Assembly: GCA_002104905.1 (NCBI GenBank)
Contig: MCFE01000117.1
Location: forward strand, 1-64,000
Source: Basidiobolus meristosporus CBS 931.73
Lineage: Eukaryota; Basidiobolomycota; Basidiobolomycetes; Basidiobolales; Basidiobolaceae
DNA: 64,000 nucleotides
Direction: 5' to 3'
The position numbers and the translations under genes were made by a program. Below the pieces are notes generated by a model. It searched no databases. It was not told where the DNA came from and saw nothing but the letters and a program-made list of their open reading frames with translations. This document shows positions 48,250-60,356 of this stretch, in pieces. Each line of letters opens with the position of its first letter. The first letter of the stretch is position 1.

Positions 48250-49506
48250 TCACCCTAATCTGGTTGTATCCTGACATGAGGACAATCTTGCTGAAAATAG
48301 TGGCTCCATTAGGTTGGTCCAAAAGCTCATCAATCTAAGGTATGGGTACTTATTCTTGACGGTAACTGAGTTCAGTGCTCTGTAGTCAATGCACATCCTA
48401 AGTGTACCATCCTTCCTTTTCACAAAAAGCACTGGTGCTCCCCAGGGTGACTTGCTGGGCCTGATGTATCCTTGCTCCAATAGCTGATCAATTTGTCTCT
48501 TCATTTCCTCCAATTCTAATGGACTCATTCTGTAAGGTGTCTTGCTCACTGGAGGGCTATCACCTGTGTCAATGGCATGATCCATGTCTCTGATTGGTAG
48601 TAGGCTTACAAGCTCATCTGGAAACACGTCTGAATATTTCTTCAAGAGAGTCTGGACCTGCTGGGGTGCTGGGGTAGAGGAATCCTCCTGTAAAACCGCC
48701 ATGAGGAACATCTGAGTACCTTTTCTAAGCGCTCTACAGAACTGGGTCTTGCTAAGTTCACTTGTCTCACACATACTGGAATTGACCAAGTTAAAATCCA
48801 GCCTGGCAGATAATAGCTCATAGGTCTTGTTGTCTTTTTGGATCTGAGTAGCATGGGTTCTCCAGTTGATTGATGGATTATGACAGAATAGCCAGGTTTT
48901 TCCAAGTACAAGGTCAAACTTGCAGTTCCCAAATATATAAGCCTGTAGGTTTTCTTCATAGTCATTGATCTTCATTCTTACTGGCTGAGTAATACGGTTG
49001 ATTATGTGAGAGTTCCCATCAGCTGTTGAGACTGAAGTAGATTTGGTAGGTTTTGAGTTGATCCCAGCTTTCAGGGCAAATTGCTCTGACATGTACTCAT
49101 GTGATGCTCCTGAGTCAATCATGATCTTGGCAGGTACTCCATTGATTACTCCATTCAAGTATAATAGCTTTCCTGAGTTTGAGGTCATCTGGGATAGGTA
49201 TTCTTCTGTCATGTGGAAGGTGAGTTCTGAGTCTTCTTCAAGTTTATCCTTTATGTTACTATGCTCCATGGCCTCAATACGGCTAAAGGTTCTTGATGGC
49301 TGGTGTCCATTTCTTCTCTGAGGGCAGTACTTTGCAATATGTCCTTGCTGGTGGCAATTGAAGCAAAGTCCTTTCTTCTTACATTCTTCTAAGGCAGGAT
49401 TCTTCTGCATAGCATCTATTTCCATTGGTACTGCTTCTGACTGTCTTCTTTCATAATGATTGTAACCTTTCTGATTAGTCACTGTAGGCTTCCCAGCTCC
49501 AAACAT
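48250..49506 (-). pseudogene. Gypsy copy 1 zinc knuckle, protease and start of RT
   Basis: A 418-codon open frame. The CCHC knuckle is [14 protein letters not shown], matching the CX2CX4HX4C spacing. The aspartic protease has the active-site motif [12 protein letters not shown]. The RT start has [20 protein letters not shown] and [14 protein letters not shown]. The frame then shifts and ends in nonsense at 48250. Confidence 0.9.
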
Positions 49507-50132
49507 AGCTGAGACATAGTCAATGGCAATCTTGATGGCTTCTTCAATAGTCTGAGGTCTTCACAATTCACTTCCTTGCAGGTTCTTTCTTTTAACCCAT
49601 CAATAAAGTATTCAACTTGATCCAGGGGGTCCATTCTTTCAATTTGTCCAAGTAGACATCTGTATTCATAGATGTATTCTTGAACCATTCCTTTCTGTCT
49701 GAGTGTCTTTAAATCCGTTCTTAGTAGTGTCTGTTGGTGTGGAGGTTCAAAAGCATCCTGAATTTCCAACACAAACTCATCCCAGGTAGAGATTGTAGAG
49801 CATCCCATCACAGTGGCTGACCTGATCTTGTTGTGGTACCACTGTAAAGCTGCATCTGCCAGGTAAGAAGCTGCATAATGCAACTTGCTTTCTGGAGCAA
49901 ATCCTTTAGCTTTAAAAGCTTCTTCAATCTGAAAGAGCCAAGTTCCCAGGTTTTTGTTGACTCTGCCATGGTTCTGGTTGACCTTCACACTAAAGTGGCT
50001 CTTAACAGGGCATTGCTGGTTCTGAGCCATGGTAGTCATTCCTTGTTGCTATTGGCTGAGGATCTGGAGTAACTGTTGCTGTTGGGCCAGGATTTGCTGC
50101 ATGGCATTCTTCCATTCCTGATTGTCCGACAT
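49479..50132 (-). pseudogene. Gypsy copy 1 gag, N-terminal part
   Basis: The start is at 50132 (MSDNQEWKNAMQQ), followed by a Gln-rich stretch. A TAG stop interrupts it about 26 codons in, where copy 2 has CAG. The open frame then runs from 50039 to 49479 and codes a capsid-like region (TWLFQIEEAFKAKG, ALQWYHNKIR, WDEFVLEIQDAF, YRCLLGQIERMDPLDQV). A one-base loss near 49565 takes it out of frame with the zinc-knuckle segment. Confidence 0.85.
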
Positions 50133-50173
50133 CTTGAGGGTGGTTTCTTCTTTCTTCAGGAGGGAGGTTTCTG

Positions 50174-50189
50174 GTTATTGCTGCTACCA
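50174..50189 (-). promoter_or_regulatory. tRNA primer-binding site of Gypsy copy 1
   Basis: One base inside the 5' LTR the minus strand reads TGGTAGCAGCAATAAC. It starts with TGG, the complement of a tRNA CCA end, and is repeated exactly after the LTR of the second copy (60726 onward). Which tRNA primes is not determined here. Confidence 0.65.
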
Positions 50190-50190
50190 A

Positions 50191-50558
50191 TGTTACAAGT
50201 CTTGGTATAAGAGTTGTAGAGGAATAGGCAGTTTAGCTAGTATTGTATTCACTAAAACTTGAATTGATTTTTATTGAGGTTCCAGCAGCTCCTTATATAC
50301 ATTTTGCCAGATCAATTGCTGACTAATTGTATTTCCTAATGTAGGTTGTGGCTGATGACTCATTTGATTGCACCATCATCACCCAATAGGATCTTACTTA
50401 ATATATCTATTTCTGTCTGATAAGGATCTGTGGATTCATTTGCTGACTAATGCTACTAATTTCATAGATAATACTGATATACTGATAACCTAAACATAAA
50501 CTAATTGATTTGACTAAAAACTGATCTAACTTAAACATTCAAGCGGCAGAACATAACA
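50191..50558 (-). repeat. 5' LTR of Gypsy copy 1 (368 bp)
   Basis: Starts TGTTATGTTCTGCCGCTTGA and ends CTTGTAACA on the minus strand. It matches 44550-44905 and 60357-60724. Confidence 0.9.
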
Positions 50559-51118
50559 CTACTAAACTGGCCTGCAGTGCTACATGCCAATGTGTTCTTT
50601 AACACGCCAAAGGCTCTGGTGGTGGAGGTGCTTCATATGGGTCATCATCAGTCAGTTAACCAGAAGTAACTCACTGATGGTCAGGAGTAACAGTATGCGC
50701 AGGCGCAACTTGATGCATTGGTCTTGCCCTTAGTTGAGTTCAAAGTGATGCTGCTTGTTGATGCAACTTAACCTGCTCCAATGACTTGCATCTAAATGAG
50801 CAGTTTGGCCAGTTCTGGTGGTTTTGCTCTCAGGAATGCATGTTGACCCAACACACATTGACTCAGTGCAGGCCACTCATATGAAGGGTGTTGGTGTAGT
50901 TTGGACTGATGTGCACTGGTGTGCTGAAGTTGCAAAGGATGGTGAGGAATCCAGCAAGGTGTGCTGGCACAATCTGAAGGCTGTTGCTTGTAGTCTGTGT
51001 TTTTCCTCTTGAAGCTCACCTTGTGATTCCTCAGGGTATTCATTTACCCTCTGTCTGATACTTTGGAGCTGTTGCCTGGATGAGTCCTGTGTATATTGCT
51101 CTTGGAAGCCAATTAGCT
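50559..51118. other. AT-rich, no supported gene
   Basis: Short opposing frames (50792-51043 - and 50818-51012 +) have no motif. It may be the right part of the Harbinger-like element. Confidence 0.35.
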
Positions 51119-51613
51119 CTACAATATATCACATAGTACATTAGTCATTTGAGGCAAAAACTCATTCAGAATCTCTTTGGTTCCCAAAGTTGAGGCACAA
51201 ACATATGAGTCTGGCCTGTACTGAGTAAACTGCATGCAAAAGCAACCCTGCACAGCTTCCTCATCAAATCCCCTCACTCTCAGCTCATTCTTGATTTCAA
51301 TACTTGTTGTGTTATATATCTTCTTATATACATCTGCTGGCATCTTGATGTAGAGCTCATGCCACAGCATTCTACTAATATTCTTCAATCTCTGGTGACT
51401 CTGTGAGGTATCTGGTTCTGCTAGATTAATGAGTAGTGCCCAAATATCTGTATGAAGGCTCATCATATACACTTGGACCATACTAAAATCATTTGGCAAG
51501 ATCTCAAATGGATGCAACATTGACTTTTCCAGTCTAGACCATGCTTGTGAGCTGGGGGATTGGGTTTGTTTGGGTTGCACTAAAGATGAGCTGAGACTTG
51601 GTAAAGAGATCAT
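51119..51613 (-). pseudogene. 164-codon ORF divergent from Harbinger-like transposase
   Basis: An open frame on the strand opposite the DDE4 transposase, 281 bp away and divergently arranged. It contains MPADVYKKIYNTTSIEIKNE followed by an acidic region. Harbinger/PIF elements characteristically carry a second ORF (Myb/SANT-like DNA-binding protein) beside the transposase. That this ORF is it is an inference from position; I do not see a clear Myb tryptophan pattern. Confidence 0.4.
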
Positions 51614-51894
51614 AGCAATGGATTTAGATACCCATACAGCAGTGAGTTGGCATCAACCTGGTCTTAAATGAGAAATATATGAAAACCAATGTAATTGTTG
51701 AGTTTTCCATCTATTATTCATCATGCATCTTGTATTGCATTGATACAGATCAGATCACATCAATTGCAGATTTCCTGTCTGATTATAGACTTGTGTTTAA
51801 AGCAATAATGAAAAGACTAAGTCATTGTTTGAGGATAATTCTTGTGACATGATGATGGAATACATTACAATTGATGGAGATTTAATCATAATGC

Positions 51895-52740
51895 ATGGAA
51901 AATCAGATAACTAAAGCCAATTGCCCAAAACAATTCAAATCATATCAGCCCAATCACCTACCAATTTCAATACAACTCACTCATCTGACTGGTCTTTTCT
52001 CATCAATCTCATCACTACTACTGAATTTCTTTTTGACAAATCACAGGAAATCTATACCAAGTACTGTGGACCATCTACCCCCTATCTACTCAAGGAGATC
52101 CCTTGTTAAGCTTCTCTGCTATTACAAAAACTATTGCCCTACAAGGTTTCTTCCCACCATCCATTGCAATAAGAGCCCTAGAAGCTTTCATTCCCAGCTG
52201 AGAGCAATGCAGAACTACTCTGCAGAGTGTATGAATGACTTAGAGCAGGCATGGAATTCTAGGTTCCAATGCTCCAATAGACTTCTATATCACAGAATGT
52301 TCAGCAATAGGTTCCATGTGGAGAATATTTTGGATACCTTCCTAGTCAGGATTAACAAAACTTCAAGAGGGCAGAGGTCCTTTTATTCTGGCAAGAACAA
52401 GGCATGCTGTGTGAAGTTTCAAGCACTATCTGACATTGAGGGTAACATCATCTGGTTCAGTGGGCCATTTGCTAGAAGTAGGCATGACAAAGCACTCTGG
52501 GTAGAGATTCATCCAAAATTCTGTAGTGGGGAGAAATGTACATGAGACTTAGCTTTTACAGGAGAGGATTGTCAGAGATTACGGTATATTAGAGCTTATA
52601 GGAAGCCAAGAAATGGTGTGCTTAGCAGAAAGCAGAAGCTCTACAATGAGATATTTGATTATTTCAGAGTGAGGGTAGAGCATACATTTGGATATCTGTG
52701 GAAATTCAGCATGATGGCGGGTATATACAGAGAAAAGTCA
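51895..52740 (+). pseudogene. Harbinger-type DDE4 transposase remnant
   Basis: The open frame to 52545 contains the typical DDE4 core: ILDTFLVRINKT, FYSGKNKACCVKFQALSD, then WFSGPFARSRHDKALW with the second Asp. A TGA stop (52543-52545) interrupts at the place where a Gly-Asp pair is usual. The same frame then continues DLAFTGEDCQRL, YRKPRNGVLSRKQKLYNE and FRVRVEHTFGYLWKF, which holds the expected Glu of the DDE triad. Upstream N-terminal helix-turn-helix sequence is not clear. Confidence 0.8.
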
Positions 52741-53049
52741 TATACATGAGAAAACAGCAAAATAGGTAAAATGGTCAAGATACTTGTTAATGCTGAGTAT
52801 AGTAATACACAAAGACATCCACTGAGAGAAATGTGTCTGGAGCATTGTGAAGAGTAAATAAGGCAAGGAAAGCACTCTTCTGAGCAACATAGGTAAGATT
52901 GAGTAAAATTACTAGTAAATATATCCCACCACTGGCATTATTGTAGAGACTTTAGGTTCAGATAGCGCCATAGAGTACTAGATCAATCCAGCACTATAAA
53001 TAGGCTGGCACTACATGGCACTATCCAACAGAGCAAGTCTATTGGCAAA

Positions 53050-53460
53050 ATAGTAAAGAACTCTTTGCCGATATTCAGGAGGTATTCATGGCAGAAGTGG
53101 CAGCAACCAACCATATATTTGAAAGATGTATATGTTATAAGCAGTACAAGGTATATGGCAACTTTGATGATATCACACTAAAAAGTTGTAAAGTTGAGGT
53201 AATAGAAGTATGTCAATTGTGGCAGGTGTGCATGTTTCTAGAAGTCAGTAAGCCCAAGGCCATAGTATTTTTTGATTCAAGCTCTATGTGCAATACACAA
53301 GGTAGTAGTGTGTAAGAAATAAAGAGGCGTGATTCTAGAGTGGAACATATCAAATGCACAAGGGAGGTAGAAAAAGGAATTATTATTTAGTAAATTGGTA
53401 TGGTAGCATTCTACAGAACTAGCTGTAGGCCACTATACTGCCATAATAGTTCCAACAAGG
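53050..53460 (+). repeat. Left arm of a large inverted repeat
   Basis: About 410 bp align in reverse complement with 57360-57770 (shared GGAGGTATTCATGGCAGAAG, ACCAACCATA, GCAGTACAAGGTATATGGCA). It contains a 75-codon open frame (53088-53315) beginning MAEVAATNHIFERC. The other arm codes the same peptide with stops. Function unknown. Confidence 0.75.
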
Positions 53461-54480
53461 ACTTGCAGTGAGACTGTCAAATCACTGTCAAGCTTTTTGA
53501 TATTGATGTATCCAAGAGAAAAGTGTAATAAAACCCTTGAATAAGTTAACTGAGCCTAAGTAATAACCAAGTGCAGAATCTTCAAATTTTCAGGGGTAAC
53601 GGAAATATTAGCAGAGAAGTTCTGGTCTAATATTGCTTTTGTTTATAGTTGAGTTGGTGATAAAGGCAACAGAGTTGGTTTGCTATACAGGCTAGGCTTG
53701 GTGTTCTTGGGAATGCAGATATGCTAGGCTTGGGTGCAAACTAGAATGGTATTGTTGAACTCTTAATTTTGCTGAGGCATAATCTTAATTTTGTTGAGAT
53801 ACACACTAAACCAAAAGGTTCAGTATCTTTTTTATATTTTTCTGATCAAGTTGAATTAGTAAGCGCCAAGAGACTGGACTAATTGAAATCTGTTTGGGTA
53901 TTGATAAGTGCATAAGATAAATGAAAAATTGCATCATTAATCAGCTGATGTCTTGGTAACTACTAAGTGGTTGTATGGATCTCTGATTACTAATCCTTTG
54001 GAAAGGCTTAGCAGATCAGCTGAGGATGTAATGATCACTTGAAAATTGATCAGGTGTAACAGCTAAAAATAGATTCTGAGAAGTGATAGAGTGAACCATA
54101 ACAGGTATTAGTTATGTTTGGGTTAGGGAATATCAGTTACAGTACTATATTTCTAATGGAGTGAAATTAGCTAAGTCTTAAATATTGATGCACAACAGCT
54201 ATATAAGGTTACTGGATATACTGGCTTGTTAAATCCATTTAAAAAAGTTGTAGAGTGCATTAATACCGCAGCAATTCTATGTATTTATTGCTACAGCACT
54301 GATCAAACCCTGTCAAGTTTTTTAACTTTATTTGGCAGTAAAATTAGCCAAACACCATCTTGATCCCATCATAATATGGTTAAGATGGCTACTAATACCA
54401 AGCTGTGGGTATTTTGATGTTCTCCAAACAAGATCCTGATGGCTAATCCAGATTGGATCCACCTACAAGACCAAATTATT
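53461..54480. other. AT-rich, no gene
   Basis: About 1 kb inside the inverted repeat with no recognisable coding. Confidence 0.4.
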
Positions 54481-54800
54481 TCACATAGGGTGCCTATTCT
54501 GTAATCACTGCCAGGTCTTTCACTGCTACTTTTCTAGGTGCTACTTATATTAAACTATGTTTTTGCCTTGATAAGTGCTCACTGGTGCATCCATTTCTGC
54601 CTTCTTGTTCCTTACCAGCACGCTTTCAGCAACCTGACATATCTTTGCAGCTTATCTTGAGCACTCAGCCCAGATTGTGACAGGAACATGAGGAAGCCAC
54701 TGGTTTTTACTAATGCCAAGTCCTCACTGCTACTATGACTAAGTGCTATTTGAATGGAACAAAACTTTGTTCTTTTTATCCATCAGCATTTAGGACTTAG
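54481..54800 (-). mobile_element. Fragment of element X repeat module
   Basis: Matches 39323-39640 (shared CACTGCCAGGTCTTTCACTG and GTGCATCCATTTCTGCC-like words) in the same orientation. Strongly decayed. Confidence 0.6.
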
Positions 54801-55106
54801 CAAATTTATTTGCAAGCACTCCCAAGAACACCAAGCCTAGCATGCATAGCAAGCCTATTCTGTTGCCTCTGTAGCCAGACCCAGTTACAAACAAGTCCAA
54901 TATTAGACCAGAATCCCCATGTTAATATTTTCACCACTCTCTGACAATTCTAAGATTCAGCACTGAATTATTTGTTTGGTTCAGTTAAATAATTGAAGAG
55001 CATTGTTACACTTCACTCTTGAGTACAAATACTCTTTGCTGAGTTTTATTGAATTCTACCACTTTACAAGATATCATTAGTAGCAAGCAATGCAACTCTT
55101 CTCATA

Positions 55107-57060
55107 TTGAAAGAGGCCAGGAGAAAGCAGGAAGAAAGGACTCAACAGCTTGAAAATCCCATGCCTGAGAGAAATACCTTGAAGCTTGAGCACTCAAAGC
55201 TTGCCAAGAAAAGATTTGACAATCATTGTAGAGATAAACTCATTCAAGTTATATCTAGTGCATTGAAAGTCTGCCAAGCTTTGCGCTGCATCAGCAACTA
55301 AGAAATTATGCCTTTGAATCCTCCAGATCTACATCTCCCTTGAAACCTGACCTGGTGGATATCCCAAGATCCTTGCCACTTTATGCAGAAGGAGCCAATA
55401 CAATAATGCATCATATTGAGTTTCTTTACAAGTTCAGTCATGTTTTAGCTGTACTCCAGCCAGGCCCTGACACCAAATTGGCTGGACTTCTGCCTCTATG
55501 TCTTACCATGCCAGATGCTGACTGGGTTGAAGCAAACAATGCTTCCAGCAGAAGGTGGAAAATTGCCCAAAACCTCTTTTGCAAACATTTTGAAGATACC
55601 TTCATGTGTGCAAATCAGAACTGCAACTTATGGAAAACTAAAATGCCAAAAGGTAGGTCTGTACAATACATCTGTGATGTATTCCAAAGACCAACAAGAT
55701 TAGCTTTGGTTAGTGAGGATAATCCATCATTTACTTCTCATTCTCTTTTCAACTTCTCACACCAGCTATGGCTCAATATTGCAATTGTCAAGGCATACAA
55801 CTCTGCTTGTACTTATGACAGGATTTCAGAAATGTGAACACTTGCAATTTCCATGACTGCAGCTGTTAACCACACTTTAGACAACTCAGCTCAAGATCTA
55901 GCAATAATTGGAAAAGACACCAGTCATGTGAGCAAGAAGCAGTCAACCACTGCTAAGCAATGTGAGCTTCACCAAAATGCTATCATTCAGCCAGTGAATG
56001 CAGAGGCATCACCAAGCAGTCAAACAAGTCAGGAAACACCTCAGTTAAGCTGTGAATCCATTAGCCAATGATAAATGCTTTAAATGTGGGAAGATGGGAC
56101 ATGTATCACCTGTCTGTCCTCTCAAGAGCTCTATACTGTTGACACAAATTACTTGGATCCTACATAATCATACAGCCAATGATATGACAGGGTATGAGGA
56201 AGCATATCAAGAGCTTTCAGCCCAAGATTTTCACAAACTCTATGAATTTCTAACTAAAATTGTAATTGTTCAAAAAGAATAGTAACTGTTTACATACCTA
56301 AAATCCATAGAGATGCCACTCACGCTCAATGGCCAATTATATGTAGCATTACTGGATACTGGCTCATCCCACTCTATTGTACCACCCAATGTAGTGAAGG
56401 AACTCAAGTTAAAATTAGAAAAGCAGCCATGAAAAGTCGTATTTGCAGCTAAGGATCTCTCATCCTCAAGAATTGGTATCACCACCCCAGTCTACATCTG
56501 TTATGGCACAATAACTATAGTCCTTCAACTGAAAGTTATTCATATTTCAGATGAAGCTCAGGTAGTCATTAGCTTGGACACCTTCACCAAACTTGGCTTT
56601 CATATCTTTCACAAACTGTATTGATCATGCAACCCATGTCACTTATGTAAACAATAGTCCGACAGCCATTGGACTGATTCTCAATGTTGATAATTGCAGC
56701 TATGATTGCCTCAAAATCATTTTACCTAGATTCCTAATCATGCCAGCTGGCCACCAACTAGACCCTTTTGAAGTGATTGATACTCCTAAATCGCCAAAAT
56801 CCATTAGCACAAAACAGCTTCAACATTATCTTGAAGTATTTAACTACCTCAGGGAACACATGCTTCTCATTTTCTCATTTAATACCACATTAGATGCAAT
56901 GCGCCATATCCCTAATCTTCCCTCAGCCTGGAGCACAACTCAAAACCAAGGCTTTGAGTTGCTCTGACAGCTGCCTCAACAAGCACCCAAATTATCATAT
57001 CCAGACTTTGCTAAGCCCATTACCTTATGAAGAACAACTTAGTCTTGTGGGTAGTCTGAT
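55107..57060 (+). mobile_element. Second retroelement: gag and protease remnant
   Basis: A + strand series of broken frames. A coiled Lys/Glu-rich start lies at 55107-55300. A capsid-like region (55340-55837) has HHIEFLYKFSHVL and FCKHFEDTF. A CCHC knuckle CFKCGKMGHVSPVC lies at about 56075. An aspartic-protease segment from about 56310 has YVALLDTGSSHSIVPP. Sequence is unlike the 44550-50558 Gypsy, so it is a different and older family. No RT follows directly; probable RNase H and integrase pieces of this element lie at 59050-60350. Confidence 0.75.
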
Positions 57061-57359
57061 CCAGATTGGCCATCAAGATCTGGTCAGGAGACCACTATGA
57101 TACCAGCAGCCTGGAATTAATTACAATCTACATGATTTTATGATGTGTTCACAAATGGAATTGGCTAATATTATAGCTTAATAAAGTTAAAAAAACATGA
57201 TGGTGCTTGTACAGTGTTTGGCTGAAGGTGTCATAGCATTGTTGAGGCCTTAGTGTGCGCTACATCTATCTAAGTGGATCTAGCTGGCCAGTACGCACAA
57301 TTGACTTATATGGCAAAAAAATTATTAGTGATTAGATGGCTTTATTGTGGGCCTCTGAT

Positions 57360-57770
57360 AGTATTATCTTGGCAGTGTGGCAGCCTACAGATAGTTCTGC
57401 ATAATGTTACCATACCAACTTACCAAATAATATTTCCTTTTTCTACCTCTCCTTGCACAACACATATATTCCACTGTATAAATCACCCCCCCATTACTTC
57501 CTTACACACTTCTACCTGATGTACTCCACATAGAGTTTGAATCAAAAAATACTATGGCCTCCTGCTTACTAACCTCTACAAACATGCACTCCTGCCGCTA
57601 TTGACATACTTTTATCACCTCAATTTTATGGCTTTTTAGTGTGATACTAACATAGTTGCCATATACCTTGTACTGCAGGTAACATGTACATCTTTCAAAC
57701 ATATGGTTGGTTGCTACCACTTCTGCCATGAATACCTCCTCAATATCCGCAAAGAGCTTTTTGGTATTTA
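57360..57770 (-). repeat. Right arm of the large inverted repeat
   Basis: Reverse-complement partner of 53050-53460. It ends next to the start of the element X relative at about 57775. Confidence 0.75.
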
Positions 57771-57774
57771 GCTA

Positions 57775-58980
57775 ACATATTCCTTCTCCCTACTGGATTT
57801 TACTCCCCTATAGGTGTGCTCTTGCTCTTGTTTGTGTGAATTTTGTATTGAGTGGTGTAGGAATTGGCTTGTGACCAAGAGAAACCCAGCATACTTTGGC
57901 AGAGCTTAATGGGACCATCAGGAACTTAAGGCCAAGCAGAATGTGCTTGACTTACTCTGTAAGCATTGTCTTGGATTTAAGCAAGCAAACAGATTTTGCA
58001 CTAACATGAGTATGTCAAGAAAGTATCTCAAGAGTAGTAGAAGTTATCAAAGGCAGAAAAGCAAGGGTGCAATGACTGGAAACCAACGGTTTCCTCAAGG
58101 GCCCATTACAAGCAAGGCAAGAGTTCCAAACAAGAATCAAAGAGACATCACCTAGCTGCAAGAGTGCCAATAAAGGAAAAGCAGGCAGATATAGATGCAC
58201 CAGCACAATATTTCCCAAGGAAAAAGTGTATTTCTATTCAAGAAGTGCTCAGTCAAAGTAGCAGTGAAGAACCTGTCAGTGATCAATACAAGTAGATACC
58301 TGAGGAGCCCCTCACATAATGAGCAGAGAACTCAAGACTAGCAGAGAAGAAGCATCAGGTAGCTTGCAGAGTGCCAGCAAGGGATAAGCAGGCCAAAACA
58401 GATGCATCAGAGCAGTATTTATCAAGGAGCAACTGTATTTCAATACTAGAGGAACTCATACAAATTTGCAGTGAAAGACCTGGCAGTGATAAATGAAAAG
58501 GTCAAGGAAAAACGTCTACCCATGCCAGAGACAGGGAAGCACAAGAAAAAAATGCAGCTCTTGCCAATCAATGCTGTATGCCCAAGACACACTGAGTATC
58601 ATTATAGCCAAGAAGAATTCCCAACAAGAAAACAGCTGTTTTCACAAGAGTTGAGAGCACAGCCAGTTGAGCTACACTCCAGCAAGATGGATATGTTTGC
58701 AGACAAAGGTAATTAGTCTACCACAGCCTTCATGTCCTCTATTAGTGACAGAGTGGAGTTTCCACTGACAGACAAAGCAACAATGTCAAGAACTCAAAAG
58801 GTTATCACAATGCCTTTGGTGAAATTTTGAAATATTAATAGGCATACTAATAGGTTGCAACACTTCTTCAAAAGCAGTGCTCAAGAAAATGCACTTGAAT
58901 ATTGCAAGGACTGGCAGATGAGGTACCAGACCTTACAGTGCCAGCTGAATACTAGGATATGTGGGAACCAGTGAGCAGAC
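57775..58980 (+). mobile_element. Element X relative, uninterrupted order, decayed
   Basis: It starts with the terminal segment shared with 42560-42730. Coding blocks follow in element X order: FKQANRF and SRSYQRQKSKG (57943-58155), two copies of the repeat module (58160-58500), RKQLFSQELRAQ (about 58630) and EFPLTDKATMSRTQK with SAQENALEYCKD (58760-58910). Several stops (TAG, TGA) interrupt it. It lacks the LTR that splits the other copy, and no Tnp2 coding is attached. Confidence 0.7.
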
Positions 58981-59049
58981 AGTGGCATAAAGCCACAGGG
59001 TTCCTGCCAAAGTCATGAAAACAGAGCATAACAGCAGAAATATCAGAAG

Positions 59050-60350
59050 ACTCTGACTCCAATGCTGACCTACTAGCTTGATGCTCTACTTGATTTTGAG
59101 TATACAGTTATTCATTGCCCAGGAATTCTCATTATCCTGTTTGACCATCTTTCATGACTTTATCCAACTTCACCTTTGGAGGGACATGCAATTACTGAAA
59201 TAATCAGTAAATTCACTACAACTATCAAAATAATTCCGCAACTGGACTCAACACCTTAAAAAATCCCACCTGCAGATGAAAGAGAAATGTTGTTATAGAG
59301 GTATCACTTACTTGGCCACTTTGAAGCTAGCAAACTTGTGAAGAAACAAGTCTCCAGTGGACATCATTGGCCAAATGTCAAGGCTGACTGCCTAGAACTT
59401 GCCAAATATTTCAGAGAATGTCAACTTTACAATATTAGTTATCATGGATCTCATCCCTTGAGTCCCAGCCATGCAAGCTTTCCTATGGCTCATATTACAA
59501 TTGATCTGGCTAGACCTTTAACCACCAGTGATGATGGTAATCACTCCCTTTTTGCAATTGTGGATTTCTGCACATGTTCTGTCTTCCCCAAAGCTATTCC
59601 AGACAAGTATGCTGCCACCAATGCAGATGCACTATTCAAGCTCCTCTGCCTCTTTGGATTCCCTAAGGTTATTCAATCAGAAATGGAACAGAATTTGTGA
59701 GTTATGCAGTCATAGCTGTTTGCCAGTATAGTGCCATAGATCACCATTTGATTACCCCATACCATCCTCAAGCTAATGGGCTTGCTGAAATACATGTTCA
59801 AGCCTCAGTGAACCTCATCAGGAATTCTGTCAAAGGTATAATGAAGAAGTGGGGCAAGAACATTTCTACTGTGCAGTAAGCTATCAACTCCAAAATTGCT
59901 GCTCTGCATGAATATACACCATTTTCTTTGATACCTGAAAGAAGATTAAGCCACTTTGGCAACTACCAGAGTACAGAATTAGCAAAGTTAAATGCAGACA
60001 AGCTAAAGAACCAGCATAAGTACCTTACTGATATTGTCTACCCTGCTATCAGCGCCAGAAGTAAAGCCTAACAGCAAAAGATAACTTTACCATAAGCCAC
60101 AAGAAGTAAGAACAGCAGCTTATCACATGGGTCACATGTCATGACACTAGATCCAGTCCTACAACCTAAAGTTGTCCCCTAATATGAAGGCACATTCAAG
60201 GTCTTCCTATGCACTACTGGAGGATCTTTTGTACTTGAAGACAACAATGGTGCACTGCTGCCCAAGAGCTTTCCTCTTTCTTCACTAAACTTTATATCTC
60301 AAGATGCAGTCACCTCTGAAACATATGATGCTGAAGCTATTGTGGATCAT
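59050..60350 (+). mobile_element. RNase H end and integrase remnant of an older Gypsy-like element
   Basis: At about 59095 the frame reads YTVIHCPGIL, the end of RNase H. Integrase follows: HITIDLARPL with the first Asp, FAIVDFCTCSVFPKAIPDKY, then HHLITPYHPQANGLAE (59740-59790). Frames are broken by stops (e.g. at 59698). Together with the gag-protease at 55107-57060 it may form one element split by the X relative and an inverted-repeat arm. The LTR of Gypsy copy 2 begins immediately after. Confidence 0.75.
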
Positions 60351-60356
60351 GATTGA

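Larger units (their letters stand above)
44550..50558 (-). mobile_element. Ty3/Gypsy retrotransposon copy 1, nearly complete but inactive
   Basis: A minus-strand element bounded by LTRs that begin TGTTAT and end TAACA: 5' LTR 50558-50191, 3' LTR 45992-44550, the latter split by LTR C. The left flank CTAC (44546-44549) and right flank CTAC (50559-50562) form a 4-bp target duplication. Internal order is gag, zinc knuckle, protease, RT, RNase H, integrase, i.e. Gypsy order. Damage: a CAG-to-TAG stop near the gag start, a frameshift near 49565, frameshifts around 48160-48330 in RT, and a TAA stop at about 46700 in integrase. It shares the same LTR, PBS and proteins with the + strand copy at 60357-64000. 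Confidence 0.93.
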
